Shown here one piece after another: positions 1 through 9,132 of a DNA stretch of 30,419 nt. The position numbers were made by a program, and so were the translations under genes. Below the pieces are notes generated by a model. The model made no database searches, had not been told where the DNA came from, and saw only the letters and a list, made by a program, of their open reading frames with translations. How positions within the stretch are numbered: position 1 is the stretch's first letter; each line of letters opens with the position of its first letter. This DNA comes from a virus, in IMG/VR virus record IMGVR_UViG_3300010885_020608, positions 1-30,419 of that record; one strand, given 5' to 3'.

Positions 1-3000
1 AAACCAAGCACTCGCAGTTTGACATCAAGTTTTCCTGGAACACGAACTAATGTCAGTACACCAAATGGTACATTTATCAAGTACTTAGAATGGGACAAGA
101 TAGAACACACTTTACAGTATGGTTCTTACATTGCTAATAAACAAGAATTGTTTACATTTTTCAGTGGACTGCAAGCATACCAAACATCACGTGGACTGAT
201 ATTGGATCAAGTCAATAGTCGCGGATCAATTAACGATTGGCAACAGGCTGGACTAGATGCGTTGCAATGGATTGCAGAGCATTGGGGCACAAATCATTAT
301 TGTATTGTTGGTGTTGCAACAAACAATGGATTAAAATTCAAGCATGATCGGGGAATACTTGACAGGTTGGATGCTGACCTTGGCCGTTCCGGCAAGATAA
401 TTTTTGCAAACGGACGTTCTGCCCTGGCAAGCGATTTGTTAATAACAAGAGATTACGAAGCAAATACAGATATGATTGTTCCATTGGGTAATCAACAAAT
501 TGTATTTGTTGATTTTGCAACTAGAGATTATGATCATATTGTTTATATCAATCGTAAAACAAAATTTGGAGATTTAATTGCTGATTTCCAACTTGGAAAT
601 AGACTAGATGTATTGACATTGGCAGGTAGAAGAACCAGTGGATGGACAGGTAGGCCAACAGCACGTGGTGTTGTAATTCAACCAACTGGTTTATTGCCAG
701 GGTTTGATGCACTAATGTCGGACATATTAGACAGTCATAAGCCTGAACAAAATGCATTTGATTCTCTTAAAACTGATATTGCAAAATCTGATGTAGTGCC
801 TGACAGATACACAATTGTTGACGAACTGATTCAAGCAAAAGACACACAGCACCTTTACAAACAAGGTTTGCAAACTGCTATGGGAACAAATTTAGCGTTT
901 GATGCATTGTTCCGTAATCGTAGCATTGACATACCAGGAAAAACACAAGACATTACAATTAACGAAGAATGGTTAATTACAACAGGTGAATTTGGCAATT
1001 TATATACACAAAAAATTTGGGAAATTGAATTACGTAAAGAAGATTTCACAACAAATCGACAGGTAATACGTTTTAGTAAAAATGGTTACAGCACATTAAT
1101 TGCAGACAGCTTGAACGACAACATCATTGACCTGCGTGAAAGAGACGGTCGTTGGGTAACACAGCCAGCAACTCCTTATGGATTTGCAATTATAGATAGG
1201 GCAACACAAACATCATACAACACCACAAAAGACTGGTTGCCCAACGCTGGCGTTGCTGAATTATTTGATGTAGATATCAAGATGCGAGATTTAACCAATC
1301 TCACCATCGGCGATATTATCAAAATAGATCAGTCTATTAAGCCAACAAATGCGACCATCAACAGCAGTGATATTACGTTAACTACCAATCAAATCTTTAC
1401 AACAAATGGATTTAGCATATACCAAGACTATCTGCCAGGTGATTTGACCTGGCAGTTGGGAACACTATATAGAGCCACAGCAAAGATAACAGGCTCGTCA
1501 ACCAGTGTATTTGATTCAACTCAATGGGAAGCAGTTTCTATTGATAGTAAATTGCTTCCAAGTGTATGGGTCAGCGATTATGGTTACAACATCAATACAC
1601 ATTATCTTGGCTCATGGACACAAAACACACATTATGTTGTTGGTGATTTGATTGAGCATGATGGACATTACAATGTTTGTATTGCCAACCATACATCTGG
1701 TAGCTCGTTTGTCAACAATACACTTGAAAAAATATTTGTTAATAGTTCTGGAACAGGTTACCAAATTGGCGACTTAGTTAAAACAACAATAAACAATACT
1801 CAGCGTGTCATTGGCAATGTGGCCACAGTACTCAATGGTAAAATTACTGAAATTTCAGTGAATGATACAGTTGGTCAGTACAATCCTGCAACCACTATCA
1901 TTACAGTAGTGGGCGGCAATGGAAAAGCTGAACTATCTCCTCATTTTACAAGTGAAGTAATAACACATCCTCTAATAGGTCAAATTGATTCTATTAGCCT
2001 TCCAGTTGGATCAACTGGAATTGGAAATAATTATTTTGCAGATAGTGTACAAATTATTGTAAACAGTCCAACTGGAACTGGCGCAACAGTTACGCCAGTG
2101 TTAAGCGACAATATAAGACAGCCATTGTATAAACAAGGTGTGATTTCCACGTTTACCATTGACAATGGTGGCAGTGGGTACAAAGTAAACACAATAGTTA
2201 CATTGGTAAATCCAATTGTTGGTGCAGACAATGCTAGATTTAATGTAACTGAAATCAATACCAATACTGCAACAGCAAATTCATCTACAGTTACACTTGG
2301 CACAATCGCAAATCCAACTATTTTAAATGGTGGCAGTGGATATGAGATTGCTCCTACAGTCACAATACAAGGTAATGGAACTGGTGCCCATGCAACTGCA
2401 ATTTTAACAAGTGGTAGTGTGACAGGAATAACCATTGATAGCAGTGGAACTGGTTACACAGGAACTGTAACATTTACCATTGCGGCACCAACAACTGGAA
2501 GTATAAAAACAGTTCAATTGGCACCCAATGTGTCAGGAGTTGGATATGGTGGACAATCTTATGCGGTATGGTCACTGCAAAATCCAACAATATACGCAAC
2601 AACATCCACGTCTGGATCAGGAGCTACTGCAAAAGTCACAGCAGTAACCGCAATTGATTTGAATACAACAGTTATTAGAAATGGCGTTATCACAGGCTTT
2701 CAGATCTCAACTCCAGGAAAGAACTATGATCCTTCAACAACAACATTGTCAATCAATAGATTATATCCAAGAGCAACTGCAAACGTAACAAATGGTGTTA
2801 TAACAAGTGTAGATGTTTCTGCCGAAGGACAAGGTAGTATTACATACGCAAGCGATATTAAAGTTAGTTTTCAGAGCAGAACAGGAACTGGTGCTACAGC
2901 AACAGCAAACATTGTGAACGGAAAGTTGCAAAGTATTACCGTGACAAGTGGTGGTCAAAATTATCTACCAGGATTTACAACAGTAGTGATTACAGATCCT

Positions 3001-6000
3001 GAATGGGTTGATGCTACATCAACTGGACTGACATATAATATGAAAGCTGCCACAACAGTGACTGAAACTGTCAATGGAATCATTGACAAAATATTTGTGG
3101 TAGATGGCGGATCAAATTATACCACATCATCTCAAATTATAATTTCAGATTCTGCCAGAAGTTCTTTATTGGCACCTGCTACAGCAACAGTTAATGCAGT
3201 GGCCAACGGTGCAATAGGTAGTATAAATGTTACAGATACCACTACAAATTTTATAGAAGTTCCAACAGTAAACATAACAAGTACCAGTGGCTCCGGCGCA
3301 GTATTAATTCCACAAATATTTTCATATTGGAGATTAAAAACAACTGGCTACAGTTGGAACATATTGCAATCATTTGGGCCAATGTACATTGAAGAAATTT
3401 GTCCAAATGCAATCAATCCAGGACTCAGTGAAAGCAAAGTGACCTTCACTGGTCCGCATGGCATGCACGAAGGTGACTACATTGTCATTAGCGGTGCCAA
3501 TGATGGAAACTACAGTCGAGTTCATAGAATTAAAGCTGTGGTTGACGACTACAATCTTTTAATTCCTATTAGAAGCACAAGCGATAACATAATTTATAAT
3601 ACGGTAGCATTTAAAATGTTGCCAACAAAATTTGATACATTGCAAGAGTATCAGGCCAGCCTGAACACATACAATTGGGCTCCAGGCATGAAAGCCTACA
3701 TTGACAATGATGGAGAGGCTTCAACTAATTTTAACTATAATTGTACAGTATATGAAATTGGTGCAGGTCAATCTGGCGAAACAATTTTATCAACACAATT
3801 GGATCCGTATCTAATAGATACCAATGCAATTTATAAAGCTCAATTGCTAGACGAAACAAGTGAAAATATTTTAACAACGCTGGAAGTATTTGATCCTTTT
3901 AAAGGAAACTCTATCAATGAAATGACTCAGTATATCAATTATCAGCAGTCAATTGATCCTGCAATTTACAATGTAAACGAGCTTGGAATTTTAAATCAAT
4001 TTGATTTACAGTCCTGGAATAGTCGCCAGACTGGGCAATTATGGTGGGATACAAGCTGTGTTCGTTATGTTGAATATGAGCAAGGAACATTAAATTATAG
4101 GATTGACAATTGGGGCAAACAATTTGCTGACAGCGAAGTAGTGGTATATCAATGGGTCAGCTCTACCACTGAACCAGATTTGAATGTGCCAGGAATATAT
4201 CTTGATGACAGCAGTGGTGTAGGTCAAGTCAGGTATACTGTCATTGATGAGCTACAAACAAATGGCAGCACAATAACAACTTATTATTATTGGCAACGTG
4301 GACTTACCACAGTACCTGATGCTTCTAATAGACCATATTCTGCGGCTGTCATTGAAGAAATTTTAAATGACCCAGATGCAAATGGCATTAGTTGGATCAG
4401 TCCAGTTCAGGTCATTTATAACAGTTATACAAATAATGCATCTTTGGATACTCCTGTTTCTGCAAGTATATTAATTTCAAATATCAATGAATATTTTGTC
4501 AGCAGAGATCGTTTGATTCTTCGAATTGAACAAAATAAAAATCCAGAACAAAAACATACAACTGGAACATTGCTCACTGAAGGATTGAACGGCAGTTTGA
4601 TACCTGAGTATCCATACCAACGTTTGCGTGACAGTTTAGTTGGTGCAGATAATTTTAGAACCTTAGCAACAATTAAGAAATATGTACCTGGAAATTCATA
4701 TGCATATGGCGACATAATTACATTCGTTGATTTGAACACAATTGATTTTACATACACAGCGTCATACAGTGGATCAGATGTTCCAGTATTGCCCACAATA
4801 ACAGCTGAACGAAATGCCGTTAAATTTGCCTGGAACGAAGCTGAATGGAGAGCATCTGCTAGATCAAATTTACCATTTGGTATTTTTAAAGTTGCGTTAA
4901 ACATTGGATCAGCACCTGCAACGTCTTTTGTAAATGGATTACCAAATAATCCAATCACTACATTATTAATGAAAAGATTGGCATTGACACCAACTGCCAT
5001 TGTTAAAGATGTACTAGAGGATAACAATTACTATGCTGTACTGTCTAAGCCAAGACATGTGCCAGATATTACACTACATCCGCTGAGAAGATATGGAAAT
5101 AATTATAGTCCTAAACCACAAAGTTGGTTCAAAGACATTACCGCGGCCAGAAGAACTTTTGTTGACGCAGTAAATGATTATTTGTTAAAAGTTAATGTAA
5201 CTGGGAAAACAAATTGGAACGCTAATTTAATTACATGGAAACCTTTATTGGGCGATGGATCAGTTGATGTTACAAAATACTGGTACTATACTGACTATTC
5301 AGTGAATGGATATGCACCAGGCAACGAAGCTGTAAAAGTAAAATCACTGAGTGAATTATCCAGCTACAACAACCCAACAAGATTTGCTCTATTAGATAGC
5401 ACCGGTTTAATTGATGCAGTATACGATGTTGTTGATTTAACAACAAATGAATTTGCATTAATTTACAAACGCAATGGAACTATACAATTAAATCAAATTT
5501 GGCAATCAATTCCCTGGGATGATGCTGGATGGGATGTTGGAGCATGGGACTTGGGTTACTTTGATATTGTAATGACAGCATTGCGAGAAGACATCTTTGT
5601 TGGAACTGACATAGGTTACTTTAATCTTGTATTCTTTGCAATGCTAAAAGAAAGTCTTGTGCAAAATCCCACAGCTGATTGGGCGTTTAAAACAACTTAT
5701 CTATCATTGGACTCAACATCAAGTAATAGCTTGAAAGAAGTTGCATTGTTTTATGACAAAAAAGACACGTTAATTAAACAATACATCAACGAAGTAAAAC
5801 CTTATCACAGTCAGATTGTGGATAGGGGAACTGTTGACAATTCACTGGAACAATTGACAGTTGGCATTGACGAATCAATGACAATTACAGTGATAGGTGG
5901 AAATTATTTGTCAGTTGAAACGCCAGAAGCATTCAGAATTGATAGACAACATAATGGTACCACAGTTACTGATGTCCTAAAGAAACGAATTGTAACTGAA

Positions 6001-6066
6001 ACTGGATTACCTTTGTTATTAAGCAATGATGCTCCAGTAACACAAACTGTTACAGAAGAAGGATAA
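1..6066 (+). CDS. giant virion tail/adhesin protein, 5' end missing
   Basis: The frame is open from base 1 with no stop, so the gene begins left of the window; the TTG at 19 is only the first internal start-like codon. At least 2021 residues remain. Codons 1-570 form a globular part found in very large virion proteins of marine T4-like phages. Codons about 577-1108 are a run of degenerate beta repeats built on a Gly-Gly-Ser-Gly-Tyr or Ser-Gly-Thr-Gly-Tyr turn followed by a Gly-Thr-Gly-Ala turn. Further on come several mixed domains, then a Trp-Asp repeat (nt 5515-5565) and a C-terminal segment containing EVKPYHSQI, a motif I associate with phage baseplate or tail proteins. There is no signal peptide or membrane segment in view. 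It sits first in a run of virion genes. A role as a tail, baseplate-attached or host-contact protein is inferred from the architecture; the exact position in the particle is unknown. Confidence 0.75.
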   Translation, partial: KPSTRSLTSSFPGTRTNVSTPNGTFIKYLEWDKIEHTLQYGSYIANKQELFTFFSGLQAYQTSRGLILDQVNSRGSINDWQQAGLDALQWIAEHWGTNHYCIVGVATNNGLKFKHDRGILDRLDADLGRSGKIIFANGRSALASDLLITRDYEANTDMIVPLGNQQIVFVDFATRDYDHIVYINRKTKFGDLIADFQLGNRLDVLTLAGRRTSGWTGRPTARGVVIQPTGLLPGFDALMSDILDSHKPEQNAFDSLKTDIAKSDVVPDRYTIVDELIQAKDTQHLYKQGLQTAMGTNLAFDALFRNRSIDIPGKTQDITINEEWLITTGEFGNLYTQKIWEIELRKEDFTTNRQVIRFSKNGYSTLIADSLNDNIIDLRERDGRWVTQPATPYGFAIIDRATQTSYNTTKDWLPNAGVAELFDVDIKMRDLTNLTIGDIIKIDQSIKPTNATINSSDITLTTNQIFTTNGFSIYQDYLPGDLTWQLGTLYRATAKITGSSTSVFDSTQWEAVSIDSKLLPSVWVSDYGYNINTHYLGSWTQNTHYVVGDLIEHDGHYNVCIANHTSGSSFVNNTLEKIFVNSSGTGYQIGDLVKTTINNTQRVIGNVATVLNGKITEISVNDTVGQYNPATTIITVVGGNGKAELSPHFTSEVITHPLIGQIDSISLPVGSTGIGNNYFADSVQIIVNSPTGTGATVTPVLSDNIRQPLYKQGVISTFTIDNGGSGYKVNTIVTLVNPIVGADNARFNVTEINTNTATANSSTVTLGTIANPTILNGGSGYEIAPTVTIQGNGTGAHATAILTSGSVTGITIDSSGTGYTGTVTFTIAAPTTGSIKTVQLAPNVSGVGYGGQSYAVWSLQNPTIYATTSTSGSGATAKVTAVTAIDLNTTVIRNGVITGFQISTPGKNYDPSTTTLSINRLYPRATANVTNGVITSVDVSAEGQGSITYASDIKVSFQSRTGTGATATANIVNGKLQSITVTSGGQNYLPGFTTVVITDPEWVDATSTGLTYNMKAATTVTETVNGIIDKIFVVDGGSNYTTSSQIIISDSARSSLLAPATATVNAVANGAIGSINVTDTTTNFIEVPTVNITSTSGSGAVLIPQIFSYWRLKTTGYSWNILQSFGPMYIEEICPNAINPGLSESKVTFTGPHGMHEGDYIVISGANDGNYSRVHRIKAVVDDYNLLIPIRSTSDNIIYNTVAFKMLPTKFDTLQEYQASLNTYNWAPGMKAYIDNDGEASTNFNYNCTVYEIGAGQSGETILSTQLDPYLIDTNAIYKAQLLDETSENILTTLEVFDPFKGNSINEMTQYINYQQSIDPAIYNVNELGILNQFDLQSWNSRQTGQLWWDTSCVRYVEYEQGTLNYRIDNWGKQFADSEVVVYQWVSSTTEPDLNVPGIYLDDSSGVGQVRYTVIDELQTNGSTITTYYYWQRGLTTVPDASNRPYSAAVIEEILNDPDANGISWISPVQVIYNSYTNNASLDTPVSASILISNINEYFVSRDRLILRIEQNKNPEQKHTTGTLLTEGLNGSLIPEYPYQRLRDSLVGADNFRTLATIKKYVPGNSYAYGDIITFVDLNTIDFTYTASYSGSDVPVLPTITAERNAVKFAWNEAEWRASARSNLPFGIFKVALNIGSAPATSFVNGLPNNPITTLLMKRLALTPTAIVKDVLEDNNYYAVLSKPRHVPDITLHPLRRYGNNYSPKPQSWFKDITAARRTFVDAVNDYLLKVNVTGKTNWNANLITWKPLLGDGSVDVTKYWYYTDYSVNGYAPGNEAVKVKSLSELSSYNNPTRFALLDSTGLIDAVYDVVDLTTNEFALIYKRNGTIQLNQIWQSIPWDDAGWDVGAWDLGYFDIVMTALREDIFVGTDIGYFNLVFFAMLKESLVQNPTADWAFKTTYLSLDSTSSNSLKEVALFYDKKDTLIKQYINEVKPYHSQIVDRGTVDNSLEQLTVGIDESMTITVIGGNYLSVETPEAFRIDRQHNGTTVTDVLKKRIVTETGLPLLLSNDAPVTQTVTEEG
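1730..3324 (+). repeat. degenerate protein-level beta repeats (GGSGY / GTGA units)
   Basis: Within the giant virion gene, units of roughly 40-70 codons recur. Each has an Asn-Gly-x-Ile strand, a GGSGY-like turn (variants SSGTGY, GGSGY twice, GGQNY, GGSNY) and a GTGA or SGSGA turn. The DNA of the units has diverged, so this is an old protein repeat rather than a recent tandem duplication. Such repeats are typical of trimeric or beta-solenoid-like phage tail and adhesin shafts. Confidence 0.75.
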
Positions 6067-6086
6067 AGCGGGTTATTAAAAAAACG

Positions 6087-6093
6087 CTAAATA
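6087..6093 (+). promoter_or_regulatory. late-promoter-like CTAAATA motif
   Basis: CTAAATA lies in the 33-base gap before the 6100 start codon. It resembles the TATAAATA late promoter core of T4-like phages. It ends only six bases before the ATG, which would leave almost no leader, so it is weaker than the motifs at 6734 and 8760. Confidence 0.3.
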
Positions 6094-6099
6094 TTGATT

Positions 6100-6723
6100 A
6101 TGAACACACAAGAGTTAAAAATTGGCATTGAAACATTTATTACAATAACAGACGTAACATCCGGAAAGCTATTACATCAAGGTTCAAATGCCATACATCA
6201 AGAAAACATGAGCATTGCCTTGTCAAATGCATTGGCAAGGAATGAAGGTTATTTCATAAGTGAAATGTGGTTTGGCTGCGGCGCAGTCATCATTGCCACA
6301 GATGGATCAATGACTTATAGAAATCCAAACATTGTTGGCAGTACTGCAGATTTGCATGTGCCTACATATTATAGGATTGTAGATGATTCAAATGTTTCAA
6401 GAACAGAAGGATCAACAGATGGCGTCACAATTGTACATGATTCGGGTACAAACTACTCAGATACTGTAATTACAGTCACATTGGCAAATAATGAACCACA
6501 AAAAGACAGCAGTTACAACATCATCGGTGCAACAAGTGCTAGTCTAGATGCAACAACAATCTATGATGGTGAATTTGAATTTAACGAAATTGGATTAAAA
6601 ACCAGGGGTTTAAGTGGTGATAAATCAGGTAGCCTGCTTACACATTTTATATTCCATCCTGTACAAAAAAATGCAGATCAAACAATCCAGATTGTATACA
6701 CCCTCAGAGTTAGGGCTGGTTAA
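6100..6723 (+). CDS. small virion structural protein
   Basis: 207 residues starting at the ATG at 6100; an in-frame TTG at 6094 precedes it but has no ribosome-binding site. The protein is predicted all-beta, with no Cys-rich, membrane or coiled-coil parts. Its N-terminus reads as a strand-rich domain (ITDVTSGKLLHQGSNAIH) with a glycine- and cysteine-containing loop around residue 65. The C-terminus has Leu-Thr-His-Phe-Ile-Phe and ends in a strand pattern typical of phage tail accessory proteins. It is flanked on both sides by virion proteins in the same direction, with gaps of about 33 and 53 bases. Function as a tail or baseplate accessory protein is inferred from this context; I do not recognise a named family. 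Confidence 0.6.
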   Translation: MNTQELKIGIETFITITDVTSGKLLHQGSNAIHQENMSIALSNALARNEGYFISEMWFGCGAVIIATDGSMTYRNPNIVGSTADLHVPTYYRIVDDSNVSRTEGSTDGVTIVHDSGTNYSDTVITVTLANNEPQKDSSYNIIGATSASLDATTIYDGEFEFNEIGLKTRGLSGDKSGSLLTHFIFHPVQKNADQTIQIVYTLRVRAG

Positions 6724-6733
6724 AAGGTTAAAA

Positions 6734-6740
6734 CTAAATA
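6734..6740 (+). promoter_or_regulatory. late-promoter-like CTAAATA, followed by TATAAT
   Basis: CTAAATA is followed directly by TATAAT (6742-6747), about 30-40 bases ahead of the 6777 start codon. This gap between genes also carries a good ribosome-binding site (AAGGATAAG, 6762-6770). No clear -35 box is seen 16-18 bases upstream, which favours a T4-like late promoter over a host sigma-70 one. Confidence 0.45.
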
Positions 6741-6776
6741 CTATAATGGCAATTTAGCCAAAAAGGATAAGAATAA

Positions 6777-7769
6777 ATGGCATATACATTAACATATAGT
6801 GATGGTTCACCGTTAGTCCAGTTACTGGATGGTGAAATTGACACTACATCAACTGACCTAGTACTACTAGGCAAAAATTATCTAGGTTATGGCGACATTA
6901 TTGCTAACAATTTTGTACGTTTAATTGAAAACTTTGCTGGAAAAAAAGAAACAGAATTAAATGCGTTGCCAGGCCAGTTATGGTTTGATACCAACACATC
7001 AACTATTCAAACATTGTCGGATCCAAGCGGAACATTAAAAGTCAACAGGGGAACAGTCAATAGTCCAGACTGGTGGAGCATTCCTTCATTTACAACTGGA
7101 ACCGGAATGTTTGAAGCAAACATCAAAGATGCAAGTGGAAACTATCATAAATGTGTTAAAATTCAAATATCAGGTGTACTTGTAGCAATTATCAGCGGGG
7201 ACGCAGATTTTACACCTCACCTTGATGAAGGCCTACGTGCGTTTTGTGGTGCAAATACACAAACTGGTGCAGATGCTAATTTAGGCACTGGAGATTATAA
7301 TACCACTGGAACCATTGGTCGTGGCTTAAACATGAATGCCAGCAGTGATTTTAAAATTCGCGGTGTTGCAGTTGAAGCTGAATTTGCTGACGTTGCTGAA
7401 ATTTATGTTAGTGATGCAACATATGAACCAGGAACGCTTGTAAGTTTAGGTGGCTCTGCTGAAGTGACACAAACAACAAGTATGGCAGATACCAATGTTT
7501 TTGGTATAGTGTCAACTCGCCCTGCTTACCTAATGAATACCAAAGCCAAAGGTAGAAAAAATGCACTACCTATTGCAGTAGCTGGTCGTATTCCAGTCAA
7601 AGTCAAAGGCGAAGTAAATCGCGGTGACAGATTAATTGCCAGTGATGTACCAGGTGTAGCGCAAGCCGCGGGTATAGATTCACCAGCATGGAGTATTGTT
7701 GGACGTAGTTTAGGCCAGTTCAGTGGTGCAGGCATCGGCAAAGTTGAAGCCACAGTTGGTGCAAGATAA
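6777..7769 (+). CDS. tail-fibre-like virion protein
   Basis: 330 residues. The start is supported by AAGGATAAG seven bases upstream. The N-terminal 85 residues follow a pattern known from tail-fibre-like proteins of marine T4-like phages: an LLDGEIDTT-type segment, a LLGKNYLGYG segment, a LIENFAGK segment and GQLWFDT. The C-terminal part from about residue 200 holds a beta domain with ADVAEIY, FGIVSTRPAYLMN, GRIPVKVKG and a Gly-Asp-Arg turn, also seen at the C-termini of cyanophage structural proteins. It overlaps the next gene by one base (TAATG), so the two are probably translated together. Expected to be in the particle, probably in or near the fibres; the receptor, if any, is unknown. Confidence 0.75.
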   Translation: MAYTLTYSDGSPLVQLLDGEIDTTSTDLVLLGKNYLGYGDIIANNFVRLIENFAGKKETELNALPGQLWFDTNTSTIQTLSDPSGTLKVNRGTVNSPDWWSIPSFTTGTGMFEANIKDASGNYHKCVKIQISGVLVAIISGDADFTPHLDEGLRAFCGANTQTGADANLGTGDYNTTGTIGRGLNMNASSDFKIRGVAVEAEFADVAEIYVSDATYEPGTLVSLGGSAEVTQTTSMADTNVFGIVSTRPAYLMNTKAKGRKNALPIAVAGRIPVKVKGEVNRGDRLIASDVPGVAQAAGIDSPAWSIVGRSLGQFSGAGIGKVEATVGAR

Positions 7770-8728
7770 TGTCAGTTAATTCTGGCGATAAAATTACCGC
7801 CGATTACTACAATTCATTGGCAGCTTTGGTCAATGAATTGTATGGTGATACCCATGGTGGTCAAGGTCCTAGTGCTAATCCTGTAATAGAGAACGGACTT
7901 CGCTGGGGCTGGGGCGGCCAAAATGCAAATACTGTAGTACCTGGTAATATAGTAACTGCTGTACATACAAATGAATTGGTCAAACGAATCAATTTAAGCA
8001 CATTGCGTACAAATAGCACAAGCCAGGAATTGGTAATTGTCAATACTGGTGCAACAATCACTGCTGAATTTTTTAATACTGCAACAAGTTTATTGCAGAC
8101 TGCAAGAAATGTTAGAAATCATGTCAAGCCTGATTATACAAGTTATTCTACATTGGGCACATATACACATACTCCAAATTGGACAACAAATCTTGAAAAT
8201 TCAATCACATTGAACTTTGGTGGATATGAAAATGCTAGACATTTCTTCAATGCTGGTGGAGATATTCGTTTATCATACAGTATTACAGGTGGAGACAATG
8301 GTCCAGGATATCGTGCGTGGCTCGGACTGTTTCAACGAATAGGCACACTAAAATTTAATGTACAGGACTGCGTCAGTATCAATGACCAAGGAATTACTGA
8401 AAACAAAGGTTTTAGTAGTCTACTAACATCTGAACAGCAATTATACACAAGTCCAGGTGGCGGTGGCCAAAGTTATGGATCCTATGGTGGCTACCAGGGC
8501 GGCGGAGATGCATATGGTTCAAGTAGATTAAAATTGTATGGCACTATAGTCAATAACAATTTAAAAATTAGAACTCTATTAGATCACTCAACTGCTGGAC
8601 ATAATGTAAGAGGACCAATTACAATGACTGTTACAATGACATATCCAACTCCTGTAACTGAAAACGGGTTGACTTTGACAATACCAAGTCCAGATATTAT
8701 ATTATCCGGAGCCTGGCGCGAATTTTAA
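7769..8728 (+). CDS. glycine-rich virion protein
   Basis: 319 residues, starting in a TAATG overlap with the tail-fibre-like gene. The N-terminal half begins with DKITADYYNSLAALVNELYG and includes a Trp-Gly-Trp-Gly-Gly segment near residue 47. A second ITAEFF unit near residue 91 looks like a degenerate copy of the first (ITADYY), hinting at an internal duplication. A segment RHFFNAGGDIRLSY at about residues 153-166 matches virion proteins of marine T4-like phages. Residues about 228-250 are a Gly/Ser/Tyr-rich linker with GGG, SYGSYGGY and GGG runs, before a final beta domain. Probably a tail or fibre component acting with the previous gene product. Confidence 0.65.
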   Translation: MSVNSGDKITADYYNSLAALVNELYGDTHGGQGPSANPVIENGLRWGWGGQNANTVVPGNIVTAVHTNELVKRINLSTLRTNSTSQELVIVNTGATITAEFFNTATSLLQTARNVRNHVKPDYTSYSTLGTYTHTPNWTTNLENSITLNFGGYENARHFFNAGGDIRLSYSITGGDNGPGYRAWLGLFQRIGTLKFNVQDCVSINDQGITENKGFSSLLTSEQQLYTSPGGGGQSYGSYGGYQGGGDAYGSSRLKLYGTIVNNNLKIRTLLDHSTAGHNVRGPITMTVTMTYPTPVTENGLTLTIPSPDIILSGAWREF

Positions 8729-8751
8729 AATAATTGGCAAATCATCCTAAA

Positions 8752-8774
8752 ATACAGCAATAAATACGCTGTAT
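8752..8774 (+). promoter_or_regulatory. perfect 7-bp hairpin enclosing a TAAATA late-type motif
   Basis: ATACAGC (8752-8758) and GCTGTAT (8768-8774) form a perfect stem around the nine-base loop AATAAATAC. The loop contains ATAAATA (8760-8766), a T4-like late promoter core, and the ATG at 8787 follows with a strong AGAAGG ribosome-binding site. No T-run follows, so it is not a standard intrinsic terminator. It may be a late promoter, an RNA stem protecting the 3' end of the upstream message, or both. Confidence 0.45.
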
Positions 8775-8786
8775 AAGAAGGTGAAA

Positions 8787-9131
8787 ATGGACAATACATT
8801 AAATGATGCCTTGGCATTTGCCAACTATAGATTAACTTTACAAATTCAAAGACAAAACATTGAAGCCCGTACAGCCGCGGCTCTTTTGCTATCATACCAA
8901 AACTCAATATTTCAAGTTAGTCAAGAACTAATTGCATTTGTTGGTATAAAAACCATACGTGGCGAAAAGTTATTGGTTGACGACAAAAGTGGAAATGTTG
9001 TCACAATTGTAGATTCAAATGATTTTTTGAACAAGATTATAGAAGCATATGATTCTGCAATCCAACTTAAACAAGACGAACAGCAACGTCTTAAAACAGC
9101 AAGAACAACAACTCAGTTAGTAGGACTATAA
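8787..9131 (+). CDS. small conserved phage protein, function unknown
   Basis: 114 residues from the ATG at 8787, which sits six bases after AGAAGG; a GTG at 8781 is in frame but lies inside that ribosome-binding site, so I chose the ATG. The sequence is mainly helical: an N-terminal helix rich in Gln and Arg (LTLQIQRQNIEARTAAALLL), a central strand region with FVGIKT and LLVDD, and a C-terminal charged helix with LKQDEQQRLKTAR. I recall similar small proteins next to structural genes in marine T4-like phages, but without a function. It closes the virion run and is followed, after a single base, by the first glycosyltransferase. Confidence 0.6.
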   Translation: MDNTLNDALAFANYRLTLQIQRQNIEARTAAALLLSYQNSIFQVSQELIAFVGIKTIRGEKLLVDDKSGNVVTIVDSNDFLNKIIEAYDSAIQLKQDEQQRLKTARTTTQLVGL

Positions 9132-9132
9132 C

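Noticed and set aside
4425-5027. Long minus-strand open frame of 200 codons inside the giant virion gene
   Set aside because: It is antisense to a well-supported structural frame, has low-complexity hydrophobic composition mirroring the plus-strand codons, and has no ribosome-binding site or family motif.
6068-6090. AGCG ... CGCT inverted repeat after the giant virion gene as a terminator
   Set aside because: The stem is only four base pairs, the loop is long and A-rich, and no T-run follows, so it does not meet intrinsic-terminator criteria.
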